DNA from: Pedobacter changchengzhani
Lineage (GTDB): Bacteria; Bacteroidota; Bacteroidia; Sphingobacteriales; Sphingobacteriaceae
Length of the DNA stretch: 64,000 nucleotides
Direction of reading: 5' to 3'
NCBI RefSeq assembly: GCF_004354365.1
Contig: NZ_SJCY01000004.1
Location: 310,001 to 374,000 of the forward strand
Shown here: piece after piece, positions 54,002-63,765 of the stretch
Layout of the letters: the number at the start of each line of letters is the position of its first letter
Numbering within the stretch: the first letter of the stretch is position 1
The notes under the pieces: model-generated
Database searches by the model: none
Seen by the model: the letters and a program-made list of their open reading frames with translations, nothing else
Told to the model about the DNA's origin: nothing
Program-made: the position numbers and the translations under genes

Positions 54002-55144
54002 ATGTCTTATCTTCAATATTATTCTTCATATTTCATTTCGGAGTTTTCGACCTACCCATTTATAATTCAACTTACAGCACTTTTAGTATTAACGATGCTT
54101 AGTATTTTGCTAATCTCTATGGTTCGGTTAATATTCATCAATCGTAAAATCTTTAAGTTTAGTAAGGCAAAGCAGAAGGTTTCCAAATTATTGTACAGTA
54201 AAATAGAGAATTTAATCTTTGGCGATGAAAATTTAACTGCTGAAAATTTTAATTTAATTTTTGCAGGTGATTTAAACGAAATTAAAACGCCGCAACGAAA
54301 GAAAGCGTTAACTGAGATATTATTGGAGATGCTTTATGCTAAAAAAACTAACAAAGTTTTAAACACTGATAATTATCTACTGGTTTTAAATATTTTTGGA
54401 ATCATTGCTTTTTGGGAGAAATTGGTTGTTTCAAATAATGCAACAAACCGAAAAACATCAATGAGAATTTTAGATGACTTGCAGATTGGTTTGTCAGGTT
54501 CATCAATACAGCGCTCTGTTTATCAAAAAAATGATGACTTGCGTAAGCTCGCCAGAGCAACATCTATGGAGTATGACAGCAATGACCCTTTTAAGTTTCT
54601 TGAAGATAGTTTCGATAGCAATTTTAATTCATTAGATGAAATTAGGGTTCATTATTTTTTATCTAATAAGTCAAAGGAAGAAAAGTTACCTCAATTAATT
54701 CGATGGGTTAAAAGCTCAACCAATGCTAAATTTCGGGCTTTCATAATTAAAGAGATTGGGTATTTTAACCAAATGGAAAGTGCTCCATTATTAGTAGAGC
54801 TTTTGGATGATGAAAAAAATCAAAAAGTTTTATGTTCTATAATAGAGGCATTAGGCAAATTAAATTATACTCAGGCAGAAGAGAAGTTAATTTCTTTATA
54901 CGAAGTTGGATCCAAACCAATACAAAGAAGTGCAATTAAAGCTTTTAGTGAATTTAAAACGATTAATTCTTTAAATGTTTTAGAGAAAAGTTATTTTAAA
55001 ACACACGATAATGATATGAAGTTATTATTGGCTTATGCGATATCCGAATTTGGAATATCTGGTAAATCGTCATTAAAAAAGCTTTCTAAAACATCAACGG
55101 ATTTTGATAAAAAGATTTTCGATCAAGTAAATTATCAATTTTAG
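54002..55144 (+). CDS. Membrane-anchored HEAT-repeat protein
   Basis: A 380-residue protein with one N-terminal membrane segment (about 18-45, 'LTALLVLTMLSILLISMVRLIF') and a helical soluble part. Residues about 235-345 hold HEAT-like repeats ('FRAFIIKEIGYFNQMESAPLLVELLDDEKNQKVLCSIIEALGKLNYTQAEEKLISLYEVGSKPIQRSAIKAFSEF'-type units). It is the first gene of the five-gene operon, 33 bases before the glycosyltransferase. It may take the place of the small PgaD-type partner of the synthase or act as a scaffold; this is inferred from position. Confidence 0.8.
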   Translation: MSYLQYYSSYFISEFSTYPFIIQLTALLVLTMLSILLISMVRLIFINRKIFKFSKAKQKVSKLLYSKIENLIFGDENLTAENFNLIFAGDLNEIKTPQRKKALTEILLEMLYAKKTNKVLNTDNYLLVLNIFGIIAFWEKLVVSNNATNRKTSMRILDDLQIGLSGSSIQRSVYQKNDDLRKLARATSMEYDSNDPFKFLEDSFDSNFNSLDEIRVHYFLSNKSKEEKLPQLIRWVKSSTNAKFRAFIIKEIGYFNQMESAPLLVELLDDEKNQKVLCSIIEALGKLNYTQAEEKLISLYEVGSKPIQRSAIKAFSEFKTINSLNVLEKSYFKTHDNDMKLLLAYAISEFGISGKSSLKKLSKTSTDFDKKIFDQVNYQF

Positions 55145-55177
55145 TTAATCTTTTTTTAAAATACTTTCTCCATTTTA

Positions 55178-56626
55178 ATGAGTTACTTTGTTACGTTTTA
55201 CCAGTATGCCATATATTTTTATGCTACTGCAATAACCATAATCTACTTCACGTTAGCTATTTTCGCTTATTTTAATATCCTTAAAAATAAGTTAAAATAC
55301 ACTGAAAAAGAAGAACGTATTTTTTTAAAATATCCAGAAACTGCGCCTGGAATTTCTGTTGTTGCGCCTGCTTTTAATGAAGAGGTTATCATAATTGATA
55401 GTGTTAATACCTTATTGGGCTTAAATTATCCTAATTTTGAAATTGTTATTGTTAACGATGGAAGTAAGGACAGTACGCTCCAATTATTAATTGATAATTT
55501 TCAGCTTGAAGAAGTTCCGTTTGCTTATATGGAAAAAGTGCCTTGCAAGCCTGTTAAAAGAATTTTGAAATCCACTAATAGCGAATTTTCTAAACTAACC
55601 GTAGTTGATAAAATTAATGGTGGCACCAAAGCCGATGCAATGAATGCTGGTGTTAATGTAGCCAAATTTGATTATTTTATTAATACAGATGTAGATTGTA
55701 TTCTGTCTCCAGATACACTTAGTAAAATAATCCTTCCTGTATTAGATTCAGACATACAAGTTATTGGTGTTGGTGCAACAATGCGTATGGCAAATGGTTG
55801 CGATATAGATCATGGGTTTATATCTCGCGTTAGCCCACCGAAACAAATTATTCCTACATTTCAGGAAACAGAATATTTACGCTCTTACTTAGTTGCTAAA
55901 ATGGGTTGGGCTTCTTTTAATGCTGTACCAAATATTTCGGGCGGATTTGGCTTATTTGACAAATCTGTTGTAATTGCAGCTGGTGGATTTGATTCGCTTT
56001 CGCATGCAGAAGATATGGATATGACTTTGAGAATGATCGCTTATATGCGAGATAATGATAAGCCTTATCGTATTCTTCAGATTCCACATACGCTATGTTG
56101 GACAGAAGGGCCACCAAACCTTAAAGTACTTTCTCGGCAGCGTACAAGATGGGGAAGGGGATTAATGCAGATATTTTTTGTACACCATAAATTTTTGTTC
56201 AATAAAAAATATGGTCGAATGGGGTGGGTTATAATGCCTTACACTTTGTTTTTTGAGTTGTTGGCGCCCATTATAGAAACCATCGGAACATTCTTTACCA
56301 TCTATCTTTTATGGTCTGGAGAAATTAACTTTAATACATTTTGGTTAATGTTATCGTACGTTTATCTTATAGGAGTGAGTATATCTATTTTAACAATAAC
56401 TTTTGATATAACCATCAAAAAGCTCTACAGAAATTTTAGAGAATATTTAAGGTTGCTGTTGTTTTCATCTGTTGAAGCATTTTTTTATCATCCTTTTACG
56501 GTTTTCTTTACCCTTAGAGGTTATTTTCAGTTTTTTACAAGAAAAGAATTTAAGTGGGGCGCAATGACCAGACAGGGTTTTTCAAAAAAACCACAATCTG
56601 GTATTATTGTAGAAAAAGTTGCTTAA
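55178..56626 (+). CDS. Processive GT2 glycosyltransferase, PgaC/BcsA-like
   Basis: A 482-residue inner-membrane polysaccharide synthase. There is one N-terminal membrane segment (about 8-34), the GT2 domain with NDGS (93-96), DVD (171-173), ED (278-279) and QRTRW (321-325), and about four C-terminal membrane segments. The Q-x-x-R-W motif marks processive synthases such as PgaC (poly-beta-1,6-GlcNAc), BcsA and hyaluronan synthase. There is no PilZ domain, so c-di-GMP control, if any, would be indirect. The sugar is unknown. It sits in the operon between the HEAT and the TPR-barrel genes. Confidence 0.92.
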   Translation: MSYFVTFYQYAIYFYATAITIIYFTLAIFAYFNILKNKLKYTEKEERIFLKYPETAPGISVVAPAFNEEVIIIDSVNTLLGLNYPNFEIVIVNDGSKDSTLQLLIDNFQLEEVPFAYMEKVPCKPVKRILKSTNSEFSKLTVVDKINGGTKADAMNAGVNVAKFDYFINTDVDCILSPDTLSKIILPVLDSDIQVIGVGATMRMANGCDIDHGFISRVSPPKQIIPTFQETEYLRSYLVAKMGWASFNAVPNISGGFGLFDKSVVIAAGGFDSLSHAEDMDMTLRMIAYMRDNDKPYRILQIPHTLCWTEGPPNLKVLSRQRTRWGRGLMQIFFVHHKFLFNKKYGRMGWVIMPYTLFFELLAPIIETIGTFFTIYLLWSGEINFNTFWLMLSYVYLIGVSISILTITFDITIKKLYRNFREYLRLLLFSSVEAFFYHPFTVFFTLRGYFQFFTRKEFKWGAMTRQGFSKKPQSGIIVEKVA

Positions 56627-56649
56627 AACAAGAGATAGATTTTAACATT

Positions 56650-59481
56650 ATGGAATTTGATATTATAGTATTGAGCAAGAATTTTAACTTAAAAAAGAGT
56701 TTAATTTTATTCTTTTTATGTTGCAACGTATTTTTTATAAATGAAACGGCAGCGCAAACGAAAGTAGAGTTTAACGACAAATCAAGCTTGGTGAAATCAA
56801 TTAATGACAAATATCAAAGTGGAAATTGGGAAGGTGGAAAGGTCATTAATGATGAGGCACTAACAAAATATCCAAAAGATTCTGATCTTAGAATGTTACT
56901 TGGTAAATATTATGTTAATGGTAAAAACTATGATAAAGCGAGGTTTGAATTAAATAAGGCTATTGAATATAATAATGCAAACGTAGATGCTAAGCAACTT
57001 TTAGTTGGCGTTGAAACCGAAACAAAAAGATACTCTAGCGCCATTTGTTATGTAAACGAATTGTTAGAGGTAAATCCATACTGGAAAGGACTGTGGAGGA
57101 AAAAAATTGACTTATACCGTTTGCAAGGTAATAATATTGAAGCCAACCGTTTACTTAAGCGCATTTCTCAAATATTCCCTAACGATAAGAAAATAGAAAA
57201 AGATATTGCGTATGAGACTTCGCAGAATGCTTTGAAAAAAAGCAAAGAGGGTAAAATTGATGAAGCTATAAAACTGAATAGTGAGTTGGTAAATGATGAT
57301 GCTGGTAACTCAGAAAATTACGTTTCATTAATAGATAATTACATCAAAGCAGGTGATTATAACCAAGCTTTAGTTACGGCAAATAGAGGATTAAATAAGT
57401 TTCCAGGTAGTGGGTTAATTGTACAGAAAAAAATAAGCTTACTAGAGCAACAAAAGAAGTATGATGAGCTTTTACCATTTATTCAAAGTCAAATAAAAAA
57501 AGGTAATAACCAATCTTTAAGGAAACAATATTCTTATTTTTTGTTGGAAGCTGCGAGATATAGTAAAGAAAAAGATCCTGCTACGCTTTATGGAAAGATC
57601 TTAGATTCAAGTCCTGGTAATAATGAGGCTTTTAATTATGTGTTTAATCAAACAATGGGTGCGCAACAATATGATCAAGCATTATACTTACTCAATAAAT
57701 ATCGTAAGGTTAGAGGAAATTCTAAAAATAGTTCACTAAACGAACTTCGAATATATAGGAGAATGGATGATGAGGTAATGGTGGCAAAATTATCGAAACA
57801 ACTTTTTGCGCAATATCCTAACGATGAAGATATAAAAGAACAATATGTTTCGGTTATTTTGCAAGAGGCAAAGACTAAAATGGATCGGGGAACATATTTA
57901 GAAGCTATTCCCTTGTGGAAAGAAATTATTGCTAATGGTAAAGAAGATATGTATAGCGTTGGCCAAATGGGGCTTTTTAATGCGTATTATAATTCCGATC
58001 AATTTATAGATGCGCTTAATGTTTTAAACGAAATTATATCTAACGATCCAAGAAATGTAAGTCTATTTTTGAAAAGATCTGATCTATATTTTAAGCAAAA
58101 GAGATATGATATTGCATTAGAATCTTACGAAAAGATATTTGCCATTGCAGAATCTTCCAAAAAAAATTACTACTTAACCGGATATGGAGATTTGATGGGT
58201 AAGATAATTAAAGACCTTATTGGTCAATATAAATACCCTGAAGCACTTGTATATGTAGAAAAGTGGATAGCACAAGATCCTGAAAATAAAGATGCACTGA
58301 TGTATGCTATTAACTTTTCTAGCAAAACGAATGATTTAACGAGTATGGAGAAATTTGCGAAGCTTGCAAATCAGGTTTATCCTAACGATGTCGTTTTTAA
58401 AGTAAAACTTGCCGAAGCGATGCAAAAAACTAATCAAGATTTTAGTCCATATTGGCTATCTCTAAAGCAGGAAATTGAAATAAACCCATATAATGATGAG
58501 CTATCTAAAGCATTTGTAGGCGTATCTACAACCTATGGCGAACAATTGGTTAAGAATCGAAAATTAGATGAGGCATTAGTTGTGTATAATGAAGCAATTA
58601 TTCATGATCAAAAAAATAAAGAATTAAAATACTTAAAGGGTGTTGTTTTTGAGAAGATAAAACAAAACGATTCTGCATATTATTATCAATCATTTTACGA
58701 ACCATCTTTGTTGGAGGTGAAAGATTTTAAGCAACATTTATATACACTCAGCCAAAAAAGCTCGAAGAATGAAATAGGCATTTATCATCTTCGGGCTCGT
58801 TATGGAGATGATTATAGAATAACCTCTGTTTCAACAATTGAGTACACACGTAAAGGAATTAACAATATTTACGTTGGTCGGATAAATTATGCAGGTAGAG
58901 ATACCGGGCGTGGTTTACAGGCTCAAGCAGAATGGAGTAGAGTTTTCTCAGATGATTTCTCTGGTAAGGTTGATTTTGCTGTATCTGATCGATTTTTTCC
59001 TAAGATAAATGCCAATCTTTCGATTTATAAAAATATTTTTAAGAGTTATCAATTAGAAGCTGGTATTGGTTATAGAAAGCTTTACACTAGCGAAAAATTA
59101 TCCAATTTTGTTTTAGGTGTAACGAAAGAATTAGAAAACTTTAGACTAAATGCACGTTATAATCAATTTCTGTTGGATGGAAAATTACTTTATAATTTGT
59201 CTGCTCAGGGAAGATATTTTATGGAGGGACCGAAAAATTACTTATTTGTTACTGGCAGCATAGGTTCATCACCTGATGTTGAGCTGATCGATAACCAGTT
59301 TTATAATTCTTTTTCAGCTGTAAATACTATGGTGGGTACAGGCTTTGGACATATTATTAGTAAAAATGTTTCAGCGGGCATTTTAGGAACGTGGTATAAT
59401 TTTAATAGTGGCACTAACCTTGTTAATCCGAAGTTTCGTAATTTGTATAATTTATATTTCCAGCTAAATGTTTCGTTTTAA
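56650..59481 (+). CDS. TPR protein with YaiO-type outer-membrane beta-barrel (PgaA-like)
   Basis: A 943-residue protein. The signal peptide ('SLILFFLCCNVFFINETAAQ') is followed by a long tetratricopeptide-repeat superhelix (about 45-690) and a C-terminal YaiO-type beta-barrel (about 700-943; alternating strands such as 'GINNIYVGRINYAGRDTG' and a final 'LYFQLNVSF' ending in Phe). This is the architecture of PgaA, which guides and exports the polymer. The start at 56650 is chosen because it is followed by the signal peptide; 56554 lies within the GT gene in another frame. It overlaps the next gene by 14 bases. Confidence 0.88.
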   Translation: MEFDIIVLSKNFNLKKSLILFFLCCNVFFINETAAQTKVEFNDKSSLVKSINDKYQSGNWEGGKVINDEALTKYPKDSDLRMLLGKYYVNGKNYDKARFELNKAIEYNNANVDAKQLLVGVETETKRYSSAICYVNELLEVNPYWKGLWRKKIDLYRLQGNNIEANRLLKRISQIFPNDKKIEKDIAYETSQNALKKSKEGKIDEAIKLNSELVNDDAGNSENYVSLIDNYIKAGDYNQALVTANRGLNKFPGSGLIVQKKISLLEQQKKYDELLPFIQSQIKKGNNQSLRKQYSYFLLEAARYSKEKDPATLYGKILDSSPGNNEAFNYVFNQTMGAQQYDQALYLLNKYRKVRGNSKNSSLNELRIYRRMDDEVMVAKLSKQLFAQYPNDEDIKEQYVSVILQEAKTKMDRGTYLEAIPLWKEIIANGKEDMYSVGQMGLFNAYYNSDQFIDALNVLNEIISNDPRNVSLFLKRSDLYFKQKRYDIALESYEKIFAIAESSKKNYYLTGYGDLMGKIIKDLIGQYKYPEALVYVEKWIAQDPENKDALMYAINFSSKTNDLTSMEKFAKLANQVYPNDVVFKVKLAEAMQKTNQDFSPYWLSLKQEIEINPYNDELSKAFVGVSTTYGEQLVKNRKLDEALVVYNEAIIHDQKNKELKYLKGVVFEKIKQNDSAYYYQSFYEPSLLEVKDFKQHLYTLSQKSSKNEIGIYHLRARYGDDYRITSVSTIEYTRKGINNIYVGRINYAGRDTGRGLQAQAEWSRVFSDDFSGKVDFAVSDRFFPKINANLSIYKNIFKSYQLEAGIGYRKLYTSEKLSNFVLGVTKELENFRLNARYNQFLLDGKLLYNLSAQGRYFMEGPKNYLFVTGSIGSSPDVELIDNQFYNSFSAVNTMVGTGFGHIISKNVSAGILGTWYNFNSGTNLVNPKFRNLYNLYFQLNVSF

Positions 59482-61600
59482 ATTAGCTCTACTATGTATT
59501 TTGCTTTGCTCTTTAACAAGTTGTAAGGCTGAGTATAAAGGTGTTAAAGCTGATGGCTACATCATAACAAGTGAGGAAGATGGTGTGAGTCAAAAATGGC
59601 AAAATTATCTTTATAATCAACTTCAAAAAAGGGCTAATAATAAGGCGAAGGTTATTAAATCTACTGGCGTAAATCCAAAAATCCCAGCTGGTTTTAAGGA
59701 GGTTCATATAGAAATTGCAAAGGATTTAAAGAACGATTACTGTGTAGAAAATAACGCAGCAAAAATTAATCTGCGCATGCATGATGAAAAAACTGCGGTT
59801 TGGATGATTTATCAGCTAATTGAAACCATTGGGCAACAGGACCATAATTTTAGTTCTTTGGATCTACCGCCTTCAATAATTGAGTTCAGCGATCAATGCA
59901 CCAACTTTGATTTTAGTTATAGAGATGTACACTTAGCGCCTAATTTGGATGTTGATTATGCAACTATAATTGGAACAAATACGGTTGACGATGACTGGGG
60001 GATTTGGGCGCATAACTTGCACAAGGTGGTTAAGTTGAATGAAGCGACCAGAGCCAAAATTAATGGCGTACCAACAGATGAGCAATATTGTTTTTCGTCG
60101 GATGATTTATATAATCAACTAAAGGCTTATATAAATGATAATTATGGAAGCGGTAATAAAAAGCCATTCCGTTTTATGATTGCGCCGAACGACAATGATT
60201 TAGTTTGTACATGCGAAAAATGCACCGAAGCTGGTAATGATAATCGAAATGCAACTCCGGCGGTAATTAATCTAATCAATAAGCTCTCTCTCGATTTTCC
60301 AAAACATTTCTTTTATACGCTGGCTTATCGTACTACACAGAAACCGCCAGATACCGAACTTTTAGATAATTCTGGCGTGTTTATCAGTACAATTGATGTA
60401 CCTAAAGGAATTGAGATAACGGGTAATAAAAAATTTGCAGTGCTAAAAGGTATTGTTTTAGATTGGAAGAAGAAAACAAATAACCTGTATTTATGGGATT
60501 ATATCTCAAATTTTGATGATTATTTAACACCACTTCCCATTTTAACTGGATTTAAAAAACAATTTCCAGATTTTAAAAAGATTGGTATTAAGGGCTTGTT
60601 TTTAAATGGGAGCGGTTACGATTATTCGCCTTTTGACGATGTAAAAACTTACTGCGCTGCTGCAATAATGATGAATGGGGGTTTGAATGCTGATTCGCTT
60701 AGTGCGCGTTTTTTCGAAAAAATGTATCCTGTTTCGCATAAATTGCTAACTAAATATTATTCGGGTTTAGAGCAGAAAATTAACGAAACAGGTAAAGCTT
60801 ATGCGCTTTATGGGAGTTTTAAATCGGCAACAAGAAACTATTTATCTACCGAAAGTTTTATCACTTTCTATAATGCGCTAACAAAAATTGTAGGGTCAAC
60901 ATCTGGCGAAGAAAATGAAAAGTTACAAAAATTGTTAACTGCATTGAGTTTTACAAGGTTGCAAGTGGCTTATTCTTTGGGTTATAGCTCTGGTGGTGCT
61001 TTCGTAATTGATCAAGACCAAGTTAAACTCAATGCGGATATTGATGTTTATTTGAACCAACTTAGAAATTTTAATAAGTATAAAGACTTAGGGAATTTTA
61101 AAGAAAATGATGGAAAGCTTGGCGACTATATATTAGGGTGGCAAAATTTAGCTAAATATCCTGCAAAAAGAAATTTATTGGTGCAAGGAAAACTCCAATT
61201 CTTGTCAATACCAGATGAAGATTATACGGATTTAAGTACATTAAATGATGGGGTTAGCGGCTTTAGTTCAAGCTATCATTACGGCTGGATGTTGGTAAGT
61301 CAAGATGATTTACACCTGAAAATTTTATCAAATAACCTTTCTGAGGTAAGAAAGTTGAGCATTCGTTTTTTGAACGAACCGCATTCGGGTATTTATGCAC
61401 CCACAATGGTGCAAATTATTGTAGCTGGCAAAATAGTTAAAAGTTTGAGTCCGAAACTAGATCCGAATGATGGAAAAATTTATCAGGTTAAAGAAAATTT
61501 AACTTTTGAAAAGGGTACAAAAGATTTTGAGATCAAAATCATCAGAAATGCCAAAGGAAAAAGAACTTTAGCTTGTGATGAAATACTATTAACAAAATAA
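59468..61600 (+). CDS. DUF4838 lipoprotein, candidate polysaccharide-active enzyme
   Basis: A 710-residue lipoprotein (lipobox Cys in 'LLCSLTSC'). Residues about 120-450 fit DUF4838, a family related to GH67-type alpha-glucuronidase/TIM-barrel enzymes: 'FSYRDVHLAPNLD', 'FRFMIAPNDNDLVCTCEKC', 'YTLAYRTTQKPP' and 'LYLWDYISNFDDYLTPLP'. The CTCEKC cluster could bind a metal. A C-terminal beta domain (about 560-710) resembles a carbohydrate-binding or discoidin-like module. In the operon it takes the position of PgaB, the periplasmic deacetylase/hydrolase; an equivalent role is inferred. Confidence 0.82.
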   Translation: MFRFKLALLCILLCSLTSCKAEYKGVKADGYIITSEEDGVSQKWQNYLYNQLQKRANNKAKVIKSTGVNPKIPAGFKEVHIEIAKDLKNDYCVENNAAKINLRMHDEKTAVWMIYQLIETIGQQDHNFSSLDLPPSIIEFSDQCTNFDFSYRDVHLAPNLDVDYATIIGTNTVDDDWGIWAHNLHKVVKLNEATRAKINGVPTDEQYCFSSDDLYNQLKAYINDNYGSGNKKPFRFMIAPNDNDLVCTCEKCTEAGNDNRNATPAVINLINKLSLDFPKHFFYTLAYRTTQKPPDTELLDNSGVFISTIDVPKGIEITGNKKFAVLKGIVLDWKKKTNNLYLWDYISNFDDYLTPLPILTGFKKQFPDFKKIGIKGLFLNGSGYDYSPFDDVKTYCAAAIMMNGGLNADSLSARFFEKMYPVSHKLLTKYYSGLEQKINETGKAYALYGSFKSATRNYLSTESFITFYNALTKIVGSTSGEENEKLQKLLTALSFTRLQVAYSLGYSSGGAFVIDQDQVKLNADIDVYLNQLRNFNKYKDLGNFKENDGKLGDYILGWQNLAKYPAKRNLLVQGKLQFLSIPDEDYTDLSTLNDGVSGFSSSYHYGWMLVSQDDLHLKILSNNLSEVRKLSIRFLNEPHSGIYAPTMVQIIVAGKIVKSLSPKLDPNDGKIYQVKENLTFEKGTKDFEIKIIRNAKGKRTLACDEILLTK

Positions 61601-61602
61601 AA

Positions 61603-62112
61603 ATGAAACGTTACATATTGGTTTTTTTATTTGTTTTGCCAATGCTCAACGCTTGTGTTGATTTACGCAAAGAAAAAACAACAGTCGAGGTAATCGACAA
61701 TAATCGGCATTATTATCCTATTCAAATGGGACAAAAGTTGGAAATTCTTTTCCACGTTAAAAATACGGGTAAACATCCGCTAATTATATCGGATATTATA
61801 ACTTCTTGTGGATGCTTGGTCCTTTCTAAATCTAATATTAATAATATCCCTTCGGGTGATGAAGCAGTATTGAGTCTTACCTATAACAGTGCTAAAAACG
61901 TTGGTTATGTGAAGCATTATATTACCCTATACGGAAATTTTCTTACAGATGTAAAGCAGGAATTAATTTTTGATGTAAACGTTGTGCCAGATGCCCTTTA
62001 TACCAAGGATTACGAAGAGCTGTATAAAGAAGAAAAAGAAAAATATGGTGATGTTAAAAGTTTAGTCGATGGGAACGCAAATAATCAAGGTTATTACATG
62101 GGAGACCACTAA
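61603..62112 (+). CDS. DUF1573 lipoprotein
   Basis: A 169-residue lipoprotein (lipobox Cys in 'LPMLNACVD'). The domain follows the DUF1573 pattern of an Ig-like fold with 'VKNTGKHPLIISDIITSCGCLVLSKS', the conserved Cys-Gly-Cys centre, and 'LSLTYNSAKNVGYVKHYITLYGN'. It lies two bases behind the DUF4838 gene and ends the operon. The function is unknown; it may be an envelope accessory of the export system. Confidence 0.88.
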   Translation: MKRYILVFLFVLPMLNACVDLRKEKTTVEVIDNNRHYYPIQMGQKLEILFHVKNTGKHPLIISDIITSCGCLVLSKSNINNIPSGDEAVLSLTYNSAKNVGYVKHYITLYGNFLTDVKQELIFDVNVVPDALYTKDYEELYKEEKEKYGDVKSLVDGNANNQGYYMGDH

Positions 62113-62312
62113 TAATTGCGAGGTGTTTTAAAAAAAATTAATTCGCAATTTCGATGTATCGGTTATTCAGATGGCTTTTAGCTAATCTATCGAAATTAAA
62201 TTTCTAGATTTTAATTATAATTTTTAGAAATTTAGCCATTAAACACGTAAGTTAATTGAGCCAATAAACATGCTATTTCATTAATTATCAGCTAAAAATT
62301 ATTTAAAAATTA

Positions 62313-62348
62313 AGGCATTAGGAGCACTACTTAATGTTTTTAATGCCT
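62313..62348 (-). terminator. Probable terminator of lat
   Basis: On the minus strand AGGCATTA...TAATGCCT with a 20-base loop, then a T-rich stretch. It lies about 70 bases after the lat stop. The rest of 62113-62413 shows only an imperfect hairpin (62114-62121 with 62143-62150). Confidence 0.5.
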
Positions 62349-62413
62349 CAATTTTTATTACAACTTAAATATGATTATTTACTAAGAAATTAACCTTTAT
62401 TTCCAAACAACTA

Positions 62414-63745
62414 TTATAAATTTGGCAATATTTTTTCCATTGCTGTCAAACCTTCATCTATATGTTTTTGCTCAATACATAACGCAGGGCGGAAACGGAT
62501 TGTATGGCTTCCGCAACCTAAAAACATAACATTTTGTTCTAAACCCTTTTTAACAAATTCATTCCTCATTTCGGTATTGGGAAAATCAAAAGCGCATAGT
62601 AAACCTTTGCCACGCACATTGCTAATTTTGCCATGTTTTTGTGCAAATTTTTCGAGGTTCGACTTTAAATAATTTCCAACTTCCATTGCGTTGTTGCAAA
62701 GATCATCTTCTTTTAAAATTTGAAGAATTTGTGTAGAACGCACCATGTCAACTAAATTTCCACCCCAAGTGGAGTTAATCCTACTCGGTATGTTAAATAC
62801 ATTGGTTTCAATTTGATTTACTTTATCGCCAACCAAAATGCCACAAACTTGCATTTTCTTTCCAAAAGCAATAATGTCCGGACGAGCTTTTTCGCTAAAA
62901 TGTTGGTGACACCAGAACTTGCCCGTTAAGCCGACACCGGTTTGCACTTCATCATAAATTAAAAATGCATCGTTTTCATCAGCCAAAGTTTTAAGCTGAA
63001 TTAAGAACTCTTCGCGTAAATGATTGTCACCGCCTTCTGATTGTATTGGCTCGATGATAATGGCACAAATATCATCTTTATGATCTGCAAAAGCCTGCTT
63101 CACTTGGGCGATAGATAACTCTTCAGTTTGTATGGCGTGATTTAAATTTTCGCCATTTAACGGGAACTTTACTTGTGGTACACTTACTCTAGGCCAATCA
63201 AACTTGGCAAACCACTTTGTTTTATCAGGTAAAGTATTTGTTAAACTTAAAGTATAGCCGGTTCTACCGTGAAAAGCCTTTTCGAAATGCAACACTTTAA
63301 AACCTTTTTCTTCTTTATATCCTTTAGCAAAGTTTTTTTGCACTTTCCAATCCATTGCTACTTTAATGGCATTTTCTACAGCTAAACCACCACCTGCTAT
63401 AAAAAAAGCGTGTGGCAAATAGGAGGGAATACCAATTTCCGAAAATCTTTTCACAAACTCTGCGTATTGCTGCGTGTACACATCAGAATTTGATGGATTG
63501 GCAATGGCTGCCGCTAATAGATTCTTTTTAAAGTTCTCATCGTTAATCATTTTTGGGTGATTATAGCCGAGCGGAACGGATGCGAAACAGGTGAAGAAAT
63601 CGAGTAAAGTACGGTTGTATTTAGAATCGTAAATGTATGCGCCATGGCTTTTTTCCATGTCATACGTAAGATCGAAGCCATCAGCCAAAATGTGCTTACT
63701 TAAAATTTCATTTACTTGATCGGGTGCTACCGTTAATTGATACAT
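62414..63745 (-). CDS. lat: L-lysine 6-transaminase
   Basis: A 443-residue class III PLP aminotransferase that moves the epsilon-amino group of lysine to 2-oxoglutarate, giving 2-aminoadipate semialdehyde. The N-terminal 'LSKHILADGFDLTYDMEKSHGAYIYD', 'FFTCFASVPLGYNHPKM', 'HFEKAFHGRTGYTLSLTNT', the Asp loop 'LIYDEVQTGVGLTGKFW' and the PLP Lys in 'IIAFGKKMQVCG' match the lysine 6-transaminase (Lat) family. A full promoter lies upstream. Together with the glutaryl-CoA-dehydrogenase-like enzyme it may point to lysine catabolism. Confidence 0.93.
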   Translation of the reverse strand: MYQLTVAPDQVNEILSKHILADGFDLTYDMEKSHGAYIYDSKYNRTLLDFFTCFASVPLGYNHPKMINDENFKKNLLAAAIANPSNSDVYTQQYAEFVKRFSEIGIPSYLPHAFFIAGGGLAVENAIKVAMDWKVQKNFAKGYKEEKGFKVLHFEKAFHGRTGYTLSLTNTLPDKTKWFAKFDWPRVSVPQVKFPLNGENLNHAIQTEELSIAQVKQAFADHKDDICAIIIEPIQSEGGDNHLREEFLIQLKTLADENDAFLIYDEVQTGVGLTGKFWCHQHFSEKARPDIIAFGKKMQVCGILVGDKVNQIETNVFNIPSRINSTWGGNLVDMVRSTQILQILKEDDLCNNAMEVGNYLKSNLEKFAQKHGKISNVRGKGLLCAFDFPNTEMRNEFVKKGLEQNVMFLGCGSHTIRFRPALCIEQKHIDEGLTAMEKILPNL

Positions 63746-63765
63746 ATACTTGGATTTGGTTTCTC

